Shown piece by piece: positions 50,698 through 58,378 of a DNA stretch of 64,000 nucleotides; the first letter of the stretch is position 1; every line of letters begins with the position of its first letter. The position numbers and the translations under genes are program-made. Source of the stretch: DATGMS01 sp040905145 (lineage in GTDB: Bacteria > Bacteroidota > Bacteroidia > Cytophagales > Cyclobacteriaceae); contig JBBDSC010000222.1 in the NCBI GenBank assembly GCA_040905145.1, forward strand, positions 9,580 to 73,579. Direction: 5' to 3'. The notes under the pieces are model-generated. The model made no database searches. It saw nothing but the letters and a program-made list of their open reading frames with translations, and was not told the origin of the DNA.

Positions 50698-51837
50698 ATG
50701 AATTTTGAATTAACTGAAGAACAGCTGGCAGTCAGGGATGTGGCAAGGGAATTTGCCAGAAACCAATTGCTTCCCGGTGTGATAGATAGGGACATTCAGG
50801 CAAAATTCCCCCATGAGCAGATTCAACAAATGGGAAAGCTTGGCTTTATGGGGATGATGGTTGATCCTGCTTATAATGGCGGGGGGATGGACAGCATTTC
50901 CTATGTGTTGGCCATGGAAGAAATTTCTAAAATAGATGCTTCTGCTGCTGTTTGTATGTCAGTAAATAATTCATTGGTATGCTGGGGCATAGAAAGGTAC
51001 GGCAAAGAAAACCAAAAAGAAAAATATCTAAAAGAGCTGGCCTCTGGAGAAAAGATTGGGGCATTCTGCCTATCCGAGCCCGAAGCAGGTTCGGATGCCA
51101 CTTCTCAAAGGACACTTGCCGTTGATAAAGACGATCATTATGTACTCAATGGCACCAAGAACTGGATTACAAATGGCAATTCAGCCAGCATTTATCTGGT
51201 GTTTGCCCAAACAGATGTCTCCAAAGCTCATAAGGGCATTTCTGCTTTTATCGTCGAAAAAGGCTGGGACGGCTTTGTTGTAGGCAAAAAAGAAGACAAA
51301 TTGGGTATCCGGGGCTCTGACACCCATTCTTTAATGTTCACCGATGTCAAGGTTCCCAAGGAAAACCTTATCGGGGAGGAGGGTTTTGGCTTCACTTTGG
51401 CCATGAAGATATTGGACGGTGGAAGATTAGGTATTGCTTCCCAGGCGCTGGGCATTGCCTCTGGGGCTTATGAACTTGCCCTGGCTTATTCCAAAGAAAG
51501 AAAAACATTTGGCAAACCTATATGTCAACACCAGGCCATTCAATTTAAATTAGCGGATATGGCTACGGATATTGAGGCGGCAAGAATGCTGTGCTTCCGA
51601 GCTGCCTGGCTAAAAGATCAGGGCAGAGACTATACCGCAGCCAGTGCCATGGCAAAACTTTTTGCTTCCAAAGTAGCCATGGAGGTAACCCTAGAAGCCG
51701 TTCAGGTCCATGGCGGATATGGCTACGTGAGGGAATACCATGTTGAAAGGATGATGAGGGACGCAAAAATCACCCAGATTTACGAGGGGACTTCAGAAAT
51801 TCAAAAAATAGTCATATCGAGGGACCTTTTAAGATAA
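50698..51837 (+). CDS. acyl-CoA dehydrogenase (short-chain/butyryl type)
   Basis: A 379-residue flavin enzyme that oxidises acyl-CoA to enoyl-CoA in beta-oxidation. The motifs GAFCLSEPEAGSDATS, KNWITNGNSA, ERKTFGKPICQHQAIQFKLADM and the catalytic base glutamate in QIYEGTSEIQKIVISR are all present. Length matches the short-chain dehydrogenases. It stands alone, bounded by terminators on both sides. Confidence 0.95.
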   Translation: MNFELTEEQLAVRDVAREFARNQLLPGVIDRDIQAKFPHEQIQQMGKLGFMGMMVDPAYNGGGMDSISYVLAMEEISKIDASAAVCMSVNNSLVCWGIERYGKENQKEKYLKELASGEKIGAFCLSEPEAGSDATSQRTLAVDKDDHYVLNGTKNWITNGNSASIYLVFAQTDVSKAHKGISAFIVEKGWDGFVVGKKEDKLGIRGSDTHSLMFTDVKVPKENLIGEEGFGFTLAMKILDGGRLGIASQALGIASGAYELALAYSKERKTFGKPICQHQAIQFKLADMATDIEAARMLCFRAAWLKDQGRDYTAASAMAKLFASKVAMEVTLEAVQVHGGYGYVREYHVERMMRDAKITQIYEGTSEIQKIVISRDLLR

Positions 51838-51870
51838 AAAAATATCCGTCGGAATAAGTGCCTTTATCAG

Positions 51871-51905
51871 TAATAAATCTTCCAAAGATTTATTTTTTTT
51901 GATTT
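51871..51905 (+). terminator. terminator of the acyl-CoA dehydrogenase gene
   Basis: Perfect 10-bp stem AATAAATCTT (51872-51881) and AAGATTTATT (51885-51894) with a 3-base loop, followed by a T-run. Confidence 0.85.
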
Positions 51906-51976
51906 TTATCTACTATTGTTATACGAAATTAAAAAAAAACAATACTTTTACATAAACACTATAGGAAAATCTTGTC

Positions 51977-52909
51977 ATGGAATATTACAATAAAGTAATT
52001 GAATCCGTAGGGGTCCGGTTTATTAAGGGCAACAACTACAAAATTGAGCGGCCTGTGACTGTAACAGATTATATTGATACAGATAACACAGCCATACTTT
52101 TACATCATGGTTCATTGAGTTTTGATGAAGAACAGGAAACCGTGAATGAAGGGGAGATCCTTTTTATCCCTGCGGGAAGAAGTTCAAAGATTTCTTTTGG
52201 AACGGTTTCCAAAAGAAATGAAGCTTCGAATGAAAATTTTGTGGAGAACAAAAAGAAATTTCTTCAGACCATAAGTTTCAAGGAAATTAAGAATGCAGAA
52301 GAGGATTGTATAACGATGATGACTTTTGAAGCAAAAGTTTTCGATGTGGTTAACTTTTTCCATTCGCTGGGCCTCCCTCCTTTTGTAATCAGGTTCAATG
52401 ACCGCATAGCCTCGATAATCGAAGATGCGGTGAAAGAATCGGAACAAAATGTACCGGGCAAAGAAAGGGTCATTAAAATACATACAGAATTATTAGTGGT
52501 GGAAATAGTTCGACATATCCTTAAGAACAGGCTTTTTGTTGAAGAATTATCCACAAACAGTACTTACTTTAAAGATCCCCGCTTGATAGATATGTTTAAT
52601 TACATCAAGAAAAGCATTGGTGGGGACCTTTCAAACAAAGTACTGGCAAAAGTAGCCAATGTATCTGAAGATTACGTGGGACAGTATTTTAAAATGCTGA
52701 CCGGTATTAATCCGCAGGATTATATAGAATACCAAAGAATGGAAGCTGCTGTAGACCTTCTAAGGACTACCAAAAAGAGTATCCGGGATATAGGAAAAGA
52801 AGTAGGCTACAAAGATACGGCTTATTTCTGCAGGCGGTTTAAAATGATGTATGGACTTCCTGCCGGGAAAATGAGGAGAAGGGAATCCCTAATTAACGTT
52901 CAGGGATAA
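51977..52909 (+). CDS. AraC family transcriptional regulator
   Basis: A 310-residue regulator. The N-terminal half (residues 1-170) has a cupin-like region (LHHGSLSFDEEQETVNEGEILFIPAG). The C-terminal double HTH contains LAKVANVSEDYVGQYFKMLTG and SIRDIGKEVGYKDTAYFCRRFKMMYGLPAGK. The AraC signature is complete, so it is likely functional. A TACTTTTA site at 51943-51950 is a possible -7 element, without a clear -33. Target genes are not evident. It overlaps the convergent synthase gene by 21 bases. Confidence 0.93.
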   Translation: MEYYNKVIESVGVRFIKGNNYKIERPVTVTDYIDTDNTAILLHHGSLSFDEEQETVNEGEILFIPAGRSSKISFGTVSKRNEASNENFVENKKKFLQTISFKEIKNAEEDCITMMTFEAKVFDVVNFFHSLGLPPFVIRFNDRIASIIEDAVKESEQNVPGKERVIKIHTELLVVEIVRHILKNRLFVEELSTNSTYFKDPRLIDMFNYIKKSIGGDLSNKVLAKVANVSEDYVGQYFKMLTGINPQDYIEYQRMEAAVDLLRTTKKSIRDIGKEVGYKDTAYFCRRFKMMYGLPAGKMRRRESLINVQG

Positions 52910-53662
52910 ATTATAAACATGGGCAAAGTCCAAGACCTCGATCAAAAGACCGGGGTTTTCTTCTACTCCATTGCCCAAAACCACGATGTCCGCCCCAGAT
53001 TCCCAGGCCAATTTGGCTTTCTTTGGGGTATCAATTCCCCCGCCCACAAATAATGGACAGGCAGTGTTTTCCTTCACACTGCTGATAATTTCAGAAGAGA
53101 CGGGATTTTTGGCACCACTCCCTGCGTCCAAGAACAGATATTGTAAACCTAAAAATGTTCCAGCCAAGGCTGTTGCTATGGCCAAATTAGGCTTGTTGTT
53201 GGGCAAAGGTAAAGTTTGGCTGATATAATTGACGCTGGTGATTCCACCGCTATCGAACAACATATAGCCAGTTGGTAAAACTTCCAGGGTAGATTTGGCC
53301 AAAAAAGGAGCCGAAACCACATGTTGCCCAATCAGCAAGTCCGGATTCCTTCCAGATATTAAAGATAAAAACAAAATCCCGTCCGCATTTTCGGCCACCT
53401 GGATAGCATTGCCAGGAAATAAAACCACCGGTATCTGGTTGGTTAAGGCTTTAATGAGGGAAATGCACCGATAGAGATTGCCGGTGGTGATCAAACTTCC
53501 TCCAATAAAAAAAAACCCGACATCGGACTCCATGGCCAATGAAACCAAATTCCGGAAAGATGATTCATCCGTGACTTTTTCAGGATCTATCAGGAGAGCT
53601 ACGGATTTTTTACCCGTGGTATAAAAGTATTTTATCTTCTTGGAAATCAAATTATTTCTCAT
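52889..53662 (-). CDS. geranylgeranylglyceryl/heptaprenylglyceryl phosphate synthase
   Basis: A 257-residue TIM-barrel synthase that would transfer a polyprenyl group from its diphosphate onto glycerol-1-phosphate. Motifs: VALLIDPEKV at residue ~22, FFIGGSLITTGN, VVLFPGN, and DAGSGAKNPV followed by FVGGGIDTPKKAKLAWESGADIVVLGNGVE. In bacteria (PcrB-type) the product is heptaprenylglyceryl phosphate. It is last in a three-gene minus-strand cluster and overlaps the upstream gene by 11 bases. Confidence 0.9.
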   Translation of the reverse strand: MRNNLISKKIKYFYTTGKKSVALLIDPEKVTDESSFRNLVSLAMESDVGFFFIGGSLITTGNLYRCISLIKALTNQIPVVLFPGNAIQVAENADGILFLSLISGRNPDLLIGQHVVSAPFLAKSTLEVLPTGYMLFDSGGITSVNYISQTLPLPNNKPNLAIATALAGTFLGLQYLFLDAGSGAKNPVSSEIISSVKENTACPLFVGGGIDTPKKAKLAWESGADIVVLGNGVEENPGLLIEVLDFAHVYNLSLNVN

Positions 53663-54011
53663 TCCGTCTTATTCTTTTATTCAGCTCATTAACGAGTTTG
53701 ACTTCTCCATAAGAGAGAAGAGTAAGAAAAAGCCTCTTCTTTAAAGAGGAGAAAAAAGAAGATCTCTTGGCTGGCCTCTTCCGCTCCCGCTTTTCCCAGA
53801 TTTCTTCTGGTTCCACCCTATCCAACTTTATTTTCTGCTTGCTTTTTTTATTGCGCAAGGCTTTTGTCACGCCAAAAGAAAGCAATCCTACTACCACTAT
53901 CGCTCCCCCGACTTTTAGCCAGACTTCAGAATCCTTTTTGAGCTGCTGTATTTGCAGTTCCAGCGTCTTCTCCAATTCCCCTGCTCTTTTCTTTAAATCA
54001 TTCTCATTCAT
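53652..54011 (-). CDS. single-pass membrane protein with basic C-terminus, unknown
   Basis: About 119 residues from an internal ATG (MNENDLKKRAG), which gives an 8-base overlap with the holin-like gene; an earlier ATG at 54032 would give a 29-base overlap. A charged helical start (EKTLELQIQQLKKDSE) is followed by one hydrophobic segment (VGGAIVVVGLLSFGVTKAL) and a strongly basic, likely cytoplasmic tail (KKSKQKIK, KRERKRPAKR). No family recognised. It sits between the holin-X and prenylglyceryl-phosphate synthase genes. Confidence 0.7.
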   Translation of the reverse strand: MNENDLKKRAGELEKTLELQIQQLKKDSEVWLKVGGAIVVVGLLSFGVTKALRNKKSKQKIKLDRVEPEEIWEKRERKRPAKRSSFFSSLKKRLFLTLLSYGEVKLVNELNKRIRRNEK

Positions 54012-54360
54012 CGTCTTTCCTTTTTTTTCCATAAAATATTAACTTTGTAAATGAACTTTTAAGGTTCGCCTGAAGCTTTAGCGAATTTCTTATAAAATAC
54101 AGAACAATTAATATGAGGAGGTAAATGCCAGCCACATAAAGAAACCCCATAAAAGCGGAACGGCTTAATTCACTTAAGTAAAATGCAAGGGAAAAACTGG
54201 CAAAAACCAACATAAATAAAGCCGTAATACCCATAAGAACCAAAACAACCACCCTGCTGACCAAAGAAGTGATCCTTTCCCGAATTTCTCCTTTGATCAT
54301 TTGTATCCTTATTTCAATAATCTCTTTGATGGTTTTCACTATTTCAGCAATATTTGACAT
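54004..54360 (-). CDS. holin-X (PF07332-like) family membrane protein
   Basis: A 118-residue protein with an amphipathic N-terminal helix (IAEIVKTIKEIIEIRIQMIKGEI) and two hydrophobic segments near residues 36-60 and 73-93. It fits the 'phage holin family / superfamily III holin-X' pattern common in bacterial chromosomes, where it is not tied to a prophage. Function unknown. It is first in the three-gene cluster ending with the lipid synthase. Confidence 0.8.
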   Translation of the reverse strand: MSNIAEIVKTIKEIIEIRIQMIKGEIRERITSLVSRVVVLVLMGITALFMLVFASFSLAFYLSELSRSAFMGFLYVAGIYLLILIVLYFIRNSLKLQANLKSSFTKLIFYGKKRKDDE

Positions 54361-54802
54361 AGACGAAATGTTTAAATTAAGATATGGATCATGTTAAAGA
54401 GTTGGTCTAATTTCACAACAAAAACCTTGCTGGAAAAAAAACCAATGTTTACGGCGTTTCCTTCTGATTATTACTAATGCCTCACAACTGCCCCAGATCC
54501 CTTCCTGAGGTTCAAATTGATCTGAAATTATTATAATCGTTCAATAATTACAATAAGTAGAAACATAATGAACTGTTTTGTGAAATATTTAATTTACTAA
54601 ACAGGAATTTTTTCAAATTTTAAAATGAAAAACTTAAATTCGGAACTTAACGAAGGTATGATAAAATGATACCTGGTAGGTGGAGGTTTTTTTATTTTAA
54701 AGAATGAATTGTAATAATTTCCCTCGCTGAGATAATATTCAGCAAGATTACATCACGATGGATCGGGACAAGGCCTGACCTTTCATAGCAAATTATATCC
54801 AG
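54361..54802. other. gene-free gap before the LOG-family gene
   Basis: 442 bases without a supported gene. A 14-codon ORF near 54625 (MKNLNSELNEGMIK) is the only start-stop pair of note, and a short GGTAGGTGGAGG hairpin-like stretch with a T-run lies near 54677. Neither is convincing. The region is A/T-rich and holds the promoters of two divergent transcripts. Confidence 0.45.
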
Positions 54803-55537
54803 ATGAAAGATAAAGTAGAGAGCATAGAGCAGAATGAGGAAGATAAAATCAGAAGGGCATTTAAAGAAAAGGATTGGAGTGAAATAAAAAGTGCGGATTC
54901 ATGGGCGATTTTTAAGGTCATGTCCGAATTCGTGGAAGGATTTGAGAAGCTTTCTAAAATAGGTCCCTGCGTCTCTATATTTGGATCTGCCAGAACACCC
55001 CAAGACAATCCCTTTTATAAAATAGCCGAAGAAATTGCTGCTAAATTGGTCAGACATGGTTATGGCGTTATTACCGGGGGAGGCCCGGGTATAATGGAAG
55101 CAGGGAATAAAGGAGCCCATTCAGAAAAAGGCAAATCTGTGGGACTTAATATTCAACTCCCCTTTGAACAGTTCAACAATATTTATATTGACCAGGATAA
55201 ATTGATTACTTTCGATTATTTCTTTGTCAGAAAAGTCATGTTCACTAAATATGCACAGGGATTTGTGGTCCTGCCAGGGGGCTTTGGCACCATGGATGAA
55301 CTTTTTGAAGCCCTGACTTTAATACAGACCAAAAAGATCGGGAGATTTCCCATTGTAATGGTTGGGAAAGACTATTGGAAGGGGTTGATCGATTGGATCC
55401 AAACCACCATGGTACAAGACCATAAAAACATCCATATAGAAGATATGGACCTCATCTCTTTGGTGGACACTGCCACAGATGCTGTTAAAGTCATTGACGA
55501 CTTTTATAACAAATATTTACTTTCACCCAACTTTTAG
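54803..55537 (+). CDS. LOG/TIGR00730 family protein (Rossmann-fold nucleotide-binding)
   Basis: A 244-residue protein of the LOG (lonely guy) family. It has CVSIFGSARTP, the nucleotide motif GVITGGGPGIMEAGNKGAH and the signature PGGFGTMDELFEALTL. Members hydrolyse nucleoside 5'-monophosphates (cytokinin riboside or AMP/other) to base and ribose-5-phosphate; older labels of 'lysine decarboxylase' are wrong. It is first in a plus-strand run with the transglycosylase 3 bases after. Confidence 0.92.
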   Translation: MKDKVESIEQNEEDKIRRAFKEKDWSEIKSADSWAIFKVMSEFVEGFEKLSKIGPCVSIFGSARTPQDNPFYKIAEEIAAKLVRHGYGVITGGGPGIMEAGNKGAHSEKGKSVGLNIQLPFEQFNNIYIDQDKLITFDYFFVRKVMFTKYAQGFVVLPGGFGTMDELFEALTLIQTKKIGRFPIVMVGKDYWKGLIDWIQTTMVQDHKNIHIEDMDLISLVDTATDAVKVIDDFYNKYLLSPNF

Positions 55538-55540
55538 GTT

Positions 55541-56485
55541 TTGCAGAAATCACATTTATCCTTTATTTACTTACTGATCATCATTCTTTTTGGACTTACC
55601 TTTTATCTACTCCAAGGTAAAGCTCAGCCAGTCCTTGAAAAAATGCTTGATGCGGAACTCACAGGTAGAACCTATCTGAACAAAGCAAGGGATCCATTGC
55701 CTCCGGTGATAATTTTTGACCTTCCGGAGCAGATGGACTTTGCCGGAGAAACTGTTCCCCTTGACCAACCGGATGTTCTGGAGCGGTTGGAAAGAGAGAT
55801 CTATGTCAATGCCTACTGGCATTCCAATACGGTTTTAATGATGAAAAGGGCAGGTAAATTTTTACCGGTCATTGAGACCATTTTAGTCCAGAACGGTATC
55901 CCTGATGATTTTAAATATGTGGCCCTGATTGAATCCGGCCTGATGAATGTCGTCTCCCCTGCTGGGGCCAGGGGTTTTTGGCAGCTTATGACAGGTACCG
56001 CAAAAGAGCGGGGTTTGGAAATCAACCGGGAAGTGGATGAAAGATATCATTTCCAGAAATCCACCCAAGCTGCCTGTGATTATTTAAAAAGGTCCTATGC
56101 AAGGTTTGGTAATTGGACAAGCGTGGCTGCAAGCTACAATATGGGAGTAACCGGACTTTCCAGAAGAAAAAAGCAACAAAAAGCAAATGATTTTTATAAC
56201 CTTTTACTGAATGAGGAAACCAGCAGGTACATTTTCAGGATTTTGGCAGTAAAGGAAATTTTTGAAGACCCAAAAAAATATGGATTTGAACTGCAGGCCG
56301 ATGATTTATATTCCATGCCTTTAATGAAGGAACTGGTCGTTACCAATAGCATTGCCAATCTGGCAGACTGGGCTCTCGAGCACAACAGCAATTACAAAGA
56401 ATTAAAAATTTATAACCCTTGGCTAAGGTCCAATAAACTTACCATTAGCAAGGGAAATTCCTATAAAATCATACTTCCTGCATAG
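55541..56485 (+). CDS. lytic transglycosylase (SLT domain)
   Basis: A 314-residue cell-wall enzyme with an N-terminal membrane anchor (about residues 6-26) starting at a TTG. The SLT domain contains KYVALIESGLMNVVSPAGARGFWQLM, with the catalytic glutamate in LIESG, and SVAASYNMGVTGLSRRK. The C-terminal NSYKIILPA end suggests a LysM-like region. It cleaves peptidoglycan glycan strands. It follows the LOG gene and precedes the AsmA-like gene. Confidence 0.92.
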   Translation: MQKSHLSFIYLLIIILFGLTFYLLQGKAQPVLEKMLDAELTGRTYLNKARDPLPPVIIFDLPEQMDFAGETVPLDQPDVLERLEREIYVNAYWHSNTVLMMKRAGKFLPVIETILVQNGIPDDFKYVALIESGLMNVVSPAGARGFWQLMTGTAKERGLEINREVDERYHFQKSTQAACDYLKRSYARFGNWTSVAASYNMGVTGLSRRKKQQKANDFYNLLLNEETSRYIFRILAVKEIFEDPKKYGFELQADDLYSMPLMKELVVTNSIANLADWALEHNSNYKELKIYNPWLRSNKLTISKGNSYKIILPA

Positions 56486-56552
56486 ATTTTTATATTTTTT
56501 GGCTGCTTTTCTAAAATATGCTTATATTACTTTTAAGTTTGACTTAGAAAAG

Positions 56553-58226
56553 ATGAAAAAGAAACCAAATTTTTTGCTCAAAACTATCATACTGGTAATT
56601 GTTGTCCTACTATTGGTAATCGAGGGAGTTCCATTTTTAATCAATTTATATCTTAATGCCAATGCGGAAAGGATAGTCGGTAAAATGATTACCAGGACCC
56701 GTGATTTTGGGGGGCATGAGGTAAATTTTGGAAATATCAGGCTGGATTATAATTACAGGGGCACACTCCTACATTTATCTGATGTAAAAATCAGTCCTGG
56801 GGAGGAAATCACCGGGAAAAATAAAATCAGGTTGAATTTATCATTTGATGAAGCCAGCTTAACAGGGTTTAGCTGGGGGGCTTTTTTAATTAACAATTCT
56901 ATTCGCCTGGATTCTGCATTTATACAAAATGTAAAGATAGAAAGTATCACCCCTCCCCTGGATTCTCTGGATTCAGAGAAACAAAACAGGTCCGGAAGGG
57001 AAGGAAAAGATTATGACCAGGTATCTGTTAGCCGCATCAGGGTAAATCAAGCTTCTTTCGAAAACAGGGACAGTTATACAGACTCCACCAGGCTGTCCGT
57101 TAAAGATCTTTTTGTGTTTGGGGAAACCTTTATACTGACCCGGGAAGATTTAAACGATCCCAATGCTTTGTTTAAGATCAACAGCATTGAAGGCTATATG
57201 GACCAGGCGGTCCTGCACCTCAATGGGTACAGAAACGCTGTTTTTGCCAACGACCTATCGTTTAATACCACTGATGAAAAAATAAATATAGATCAGGTAA
57301 GATTCGAAAATAAACTGTCAAAATATGGTTACGTCAATCAGTTTGAGAAAGAAACGGATTGGATAGAACTGGAGCAGGGAAGTGTCTTATTGGAAGGTAT
57401 GGATTTTCAGGCTTATTTTAGGGAAGGATCTGTAAAAGCCCAAAAGCTCCGGGTCGATGATATGAAATTAGTGCTGTTCAGAGACAAGAGAAAACCCGAG
57501 GATCTGGAAAAGCGTCCCAAAATGATCCATGAAATCTTAAGGGAATTACCTTTGACACTTGACCTTCAAGAAGTAGAGGTCAGAAATGGCTATGTCTCCT
57601 ATGAAGAAAGGCCAGAAAATGAAGCACCCCGTGCCGGCACAATTTTTTTTGATGAAATCAATGCCCAAATATCAGGAGTGACAAATTCATCAGAACATCT
57701 GGAAAATAATGATGAAATGGTATTGGCAGCCAATAGTAGATTGATGGGAAAAGGTTTAATTGATCTAAAAGTCACTTATTTTCTCAATGATACTACGGGA
57801 AAGTTTTTGATGGAAGGCAACATAGGAAGCATGGACCTTTTAAATTTGAACCAGATGATCGAGCCCTCTACCAAAGTAACTTTAAGAAACGGTACATTGA
57901 ACAGCCTGTTCTTTAATATAGTGGCCAATGATATAGAAGGAACAGGCGAAGTAATTGTGAAGTATGAAGACTTGGAGATTGAAATTTTGGATAAGGATTT
58001 TGGCTATGATCAAAATATTTTTCAGAAGATAGGCTCCTTCCTGGCCAACAAATTGATTATCAAATCCCAGAACCCTGAAGACGGAGAATTAAAAAAGGGG
58101 GGGGTTTATTATCCCAGGGATCAGCACAAATTCATATTTAAATATTGGTGGGAGCTTATTCTCAGTGGGCTCAAATCCACGCTGACAGGAGATACAGAGG
58201 AGGATTTAAGGCGGAAGGCAAAATAA
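56553..58226 (+). CDS. AsmA/DUF748-like membrane-anchored protein
   Basis: About 557 residues from the ATG at 56553 (a TTG at 56499 is possible). A single N-terminal membrane helix (FLLKTIILVIVVLLLVIEG) is followed by a long beta-rich region with repeated V-x-G/L-x-F-D patterns, typical of AsmA-like or DUF748 proteins that act in outer-membrane lipid or protein traffic. Family membership is inferred from fold pattern. It sits 67 bases after the transglycosylase stop. Confidence 0.65.
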   Translation: MKKKPNFLLKTIILVIVVLLLVIEGVPFLINLYLNANAERIVGKMITRTRDFGGHEVNFGNIRLDYNYRGTLLHLSDVKISPGEEITGKNKIRLNLSFDEASLTGFSWGAFLINNSIRLDSAFIQNVKIESITPPLDSLDSEKQNRSGREGKDYDQVSVSRIRVNQASFENRDSYTDSTRLSVKDLFVFGETFILTREDLNDPNALFKINSIEGYMDQAVLHLNGYRNAVFANDLSFNTTDEKINIDQVRFENKLSKYGYVNQFEKETDWIELEQGSVLLEGMDFQAYFREGSVKAQKLRVDDMKLVLFRDKRKPEDLEKRPKMIHEILRELPLTLDLQEVEVRNGYVSYEERPENEAPRAGTIFFDEINAQISGVTNSSEHLENNDEMVLAANSRLMGKGLIDLKVTYFLNDTTGKFLMEGNIGSMDLLNLNQMIEPSTKVTLRNGTLNSLFFNIVANDIEGTGEVIVKYEDLEIEILDKDFGYDQNIFQKIGSFLANKLIIKSQNPEDGELKKGGVYYPRDQHKFIFKYWWELILSGLKSTLTGDTEEDLRRKAK

Positions 58227-58332
58227 TCCTAGAGGTATCCTCCGGTTGGGAACCCAGGCCCTATAAAAAATTAAACCCAATCAGTTGTAGTTAACCTTTA
58301 TGGTGTATTATCGGTATTCCATTAATATTCCA

Positions 58333-58340
58333 TATTTTTG
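58333..58340 (+). promoter_or_regulatory. candidate uvrA promoter -7 element (TATTTTTG)
   Basis: An exact TAnnTTTG match ending 38 bases before the uvrA ATG. No TTTG lies at the expected distance upstream. It overlaps the palindrome listed next. Confidence 0.5.
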
Positions 58341-58354
58341 TAAATTAATTTACA
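58339..58354. promoter_or_regulatory. palindrome at the uvrA transcription start
   Basis: The perfect 16-base palindrome TGTAAATTAATTTACA overlaps the last bases of the -7 element and covers the expected transcription start of uvrA. Its position suits a repressor such as a LexA-like factor; the sequence does not match LexA boxes of well-studied phyla. Confidence 0.45.
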
Positions 58355-58378
58355 AAGCAATAAAGGAATTGTCCTTTC

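Noticed and set aside
54004..54360. Holin gene taken as evidence of a prophage
   Set aside because: Holin-X-type genes are common in ordinary bacterial chromosomes and no other phage gene is present.
54625..54670. 14-codon ORF in the gap before the LOG-family gene
   Set aside because: Too short and without supporting context.
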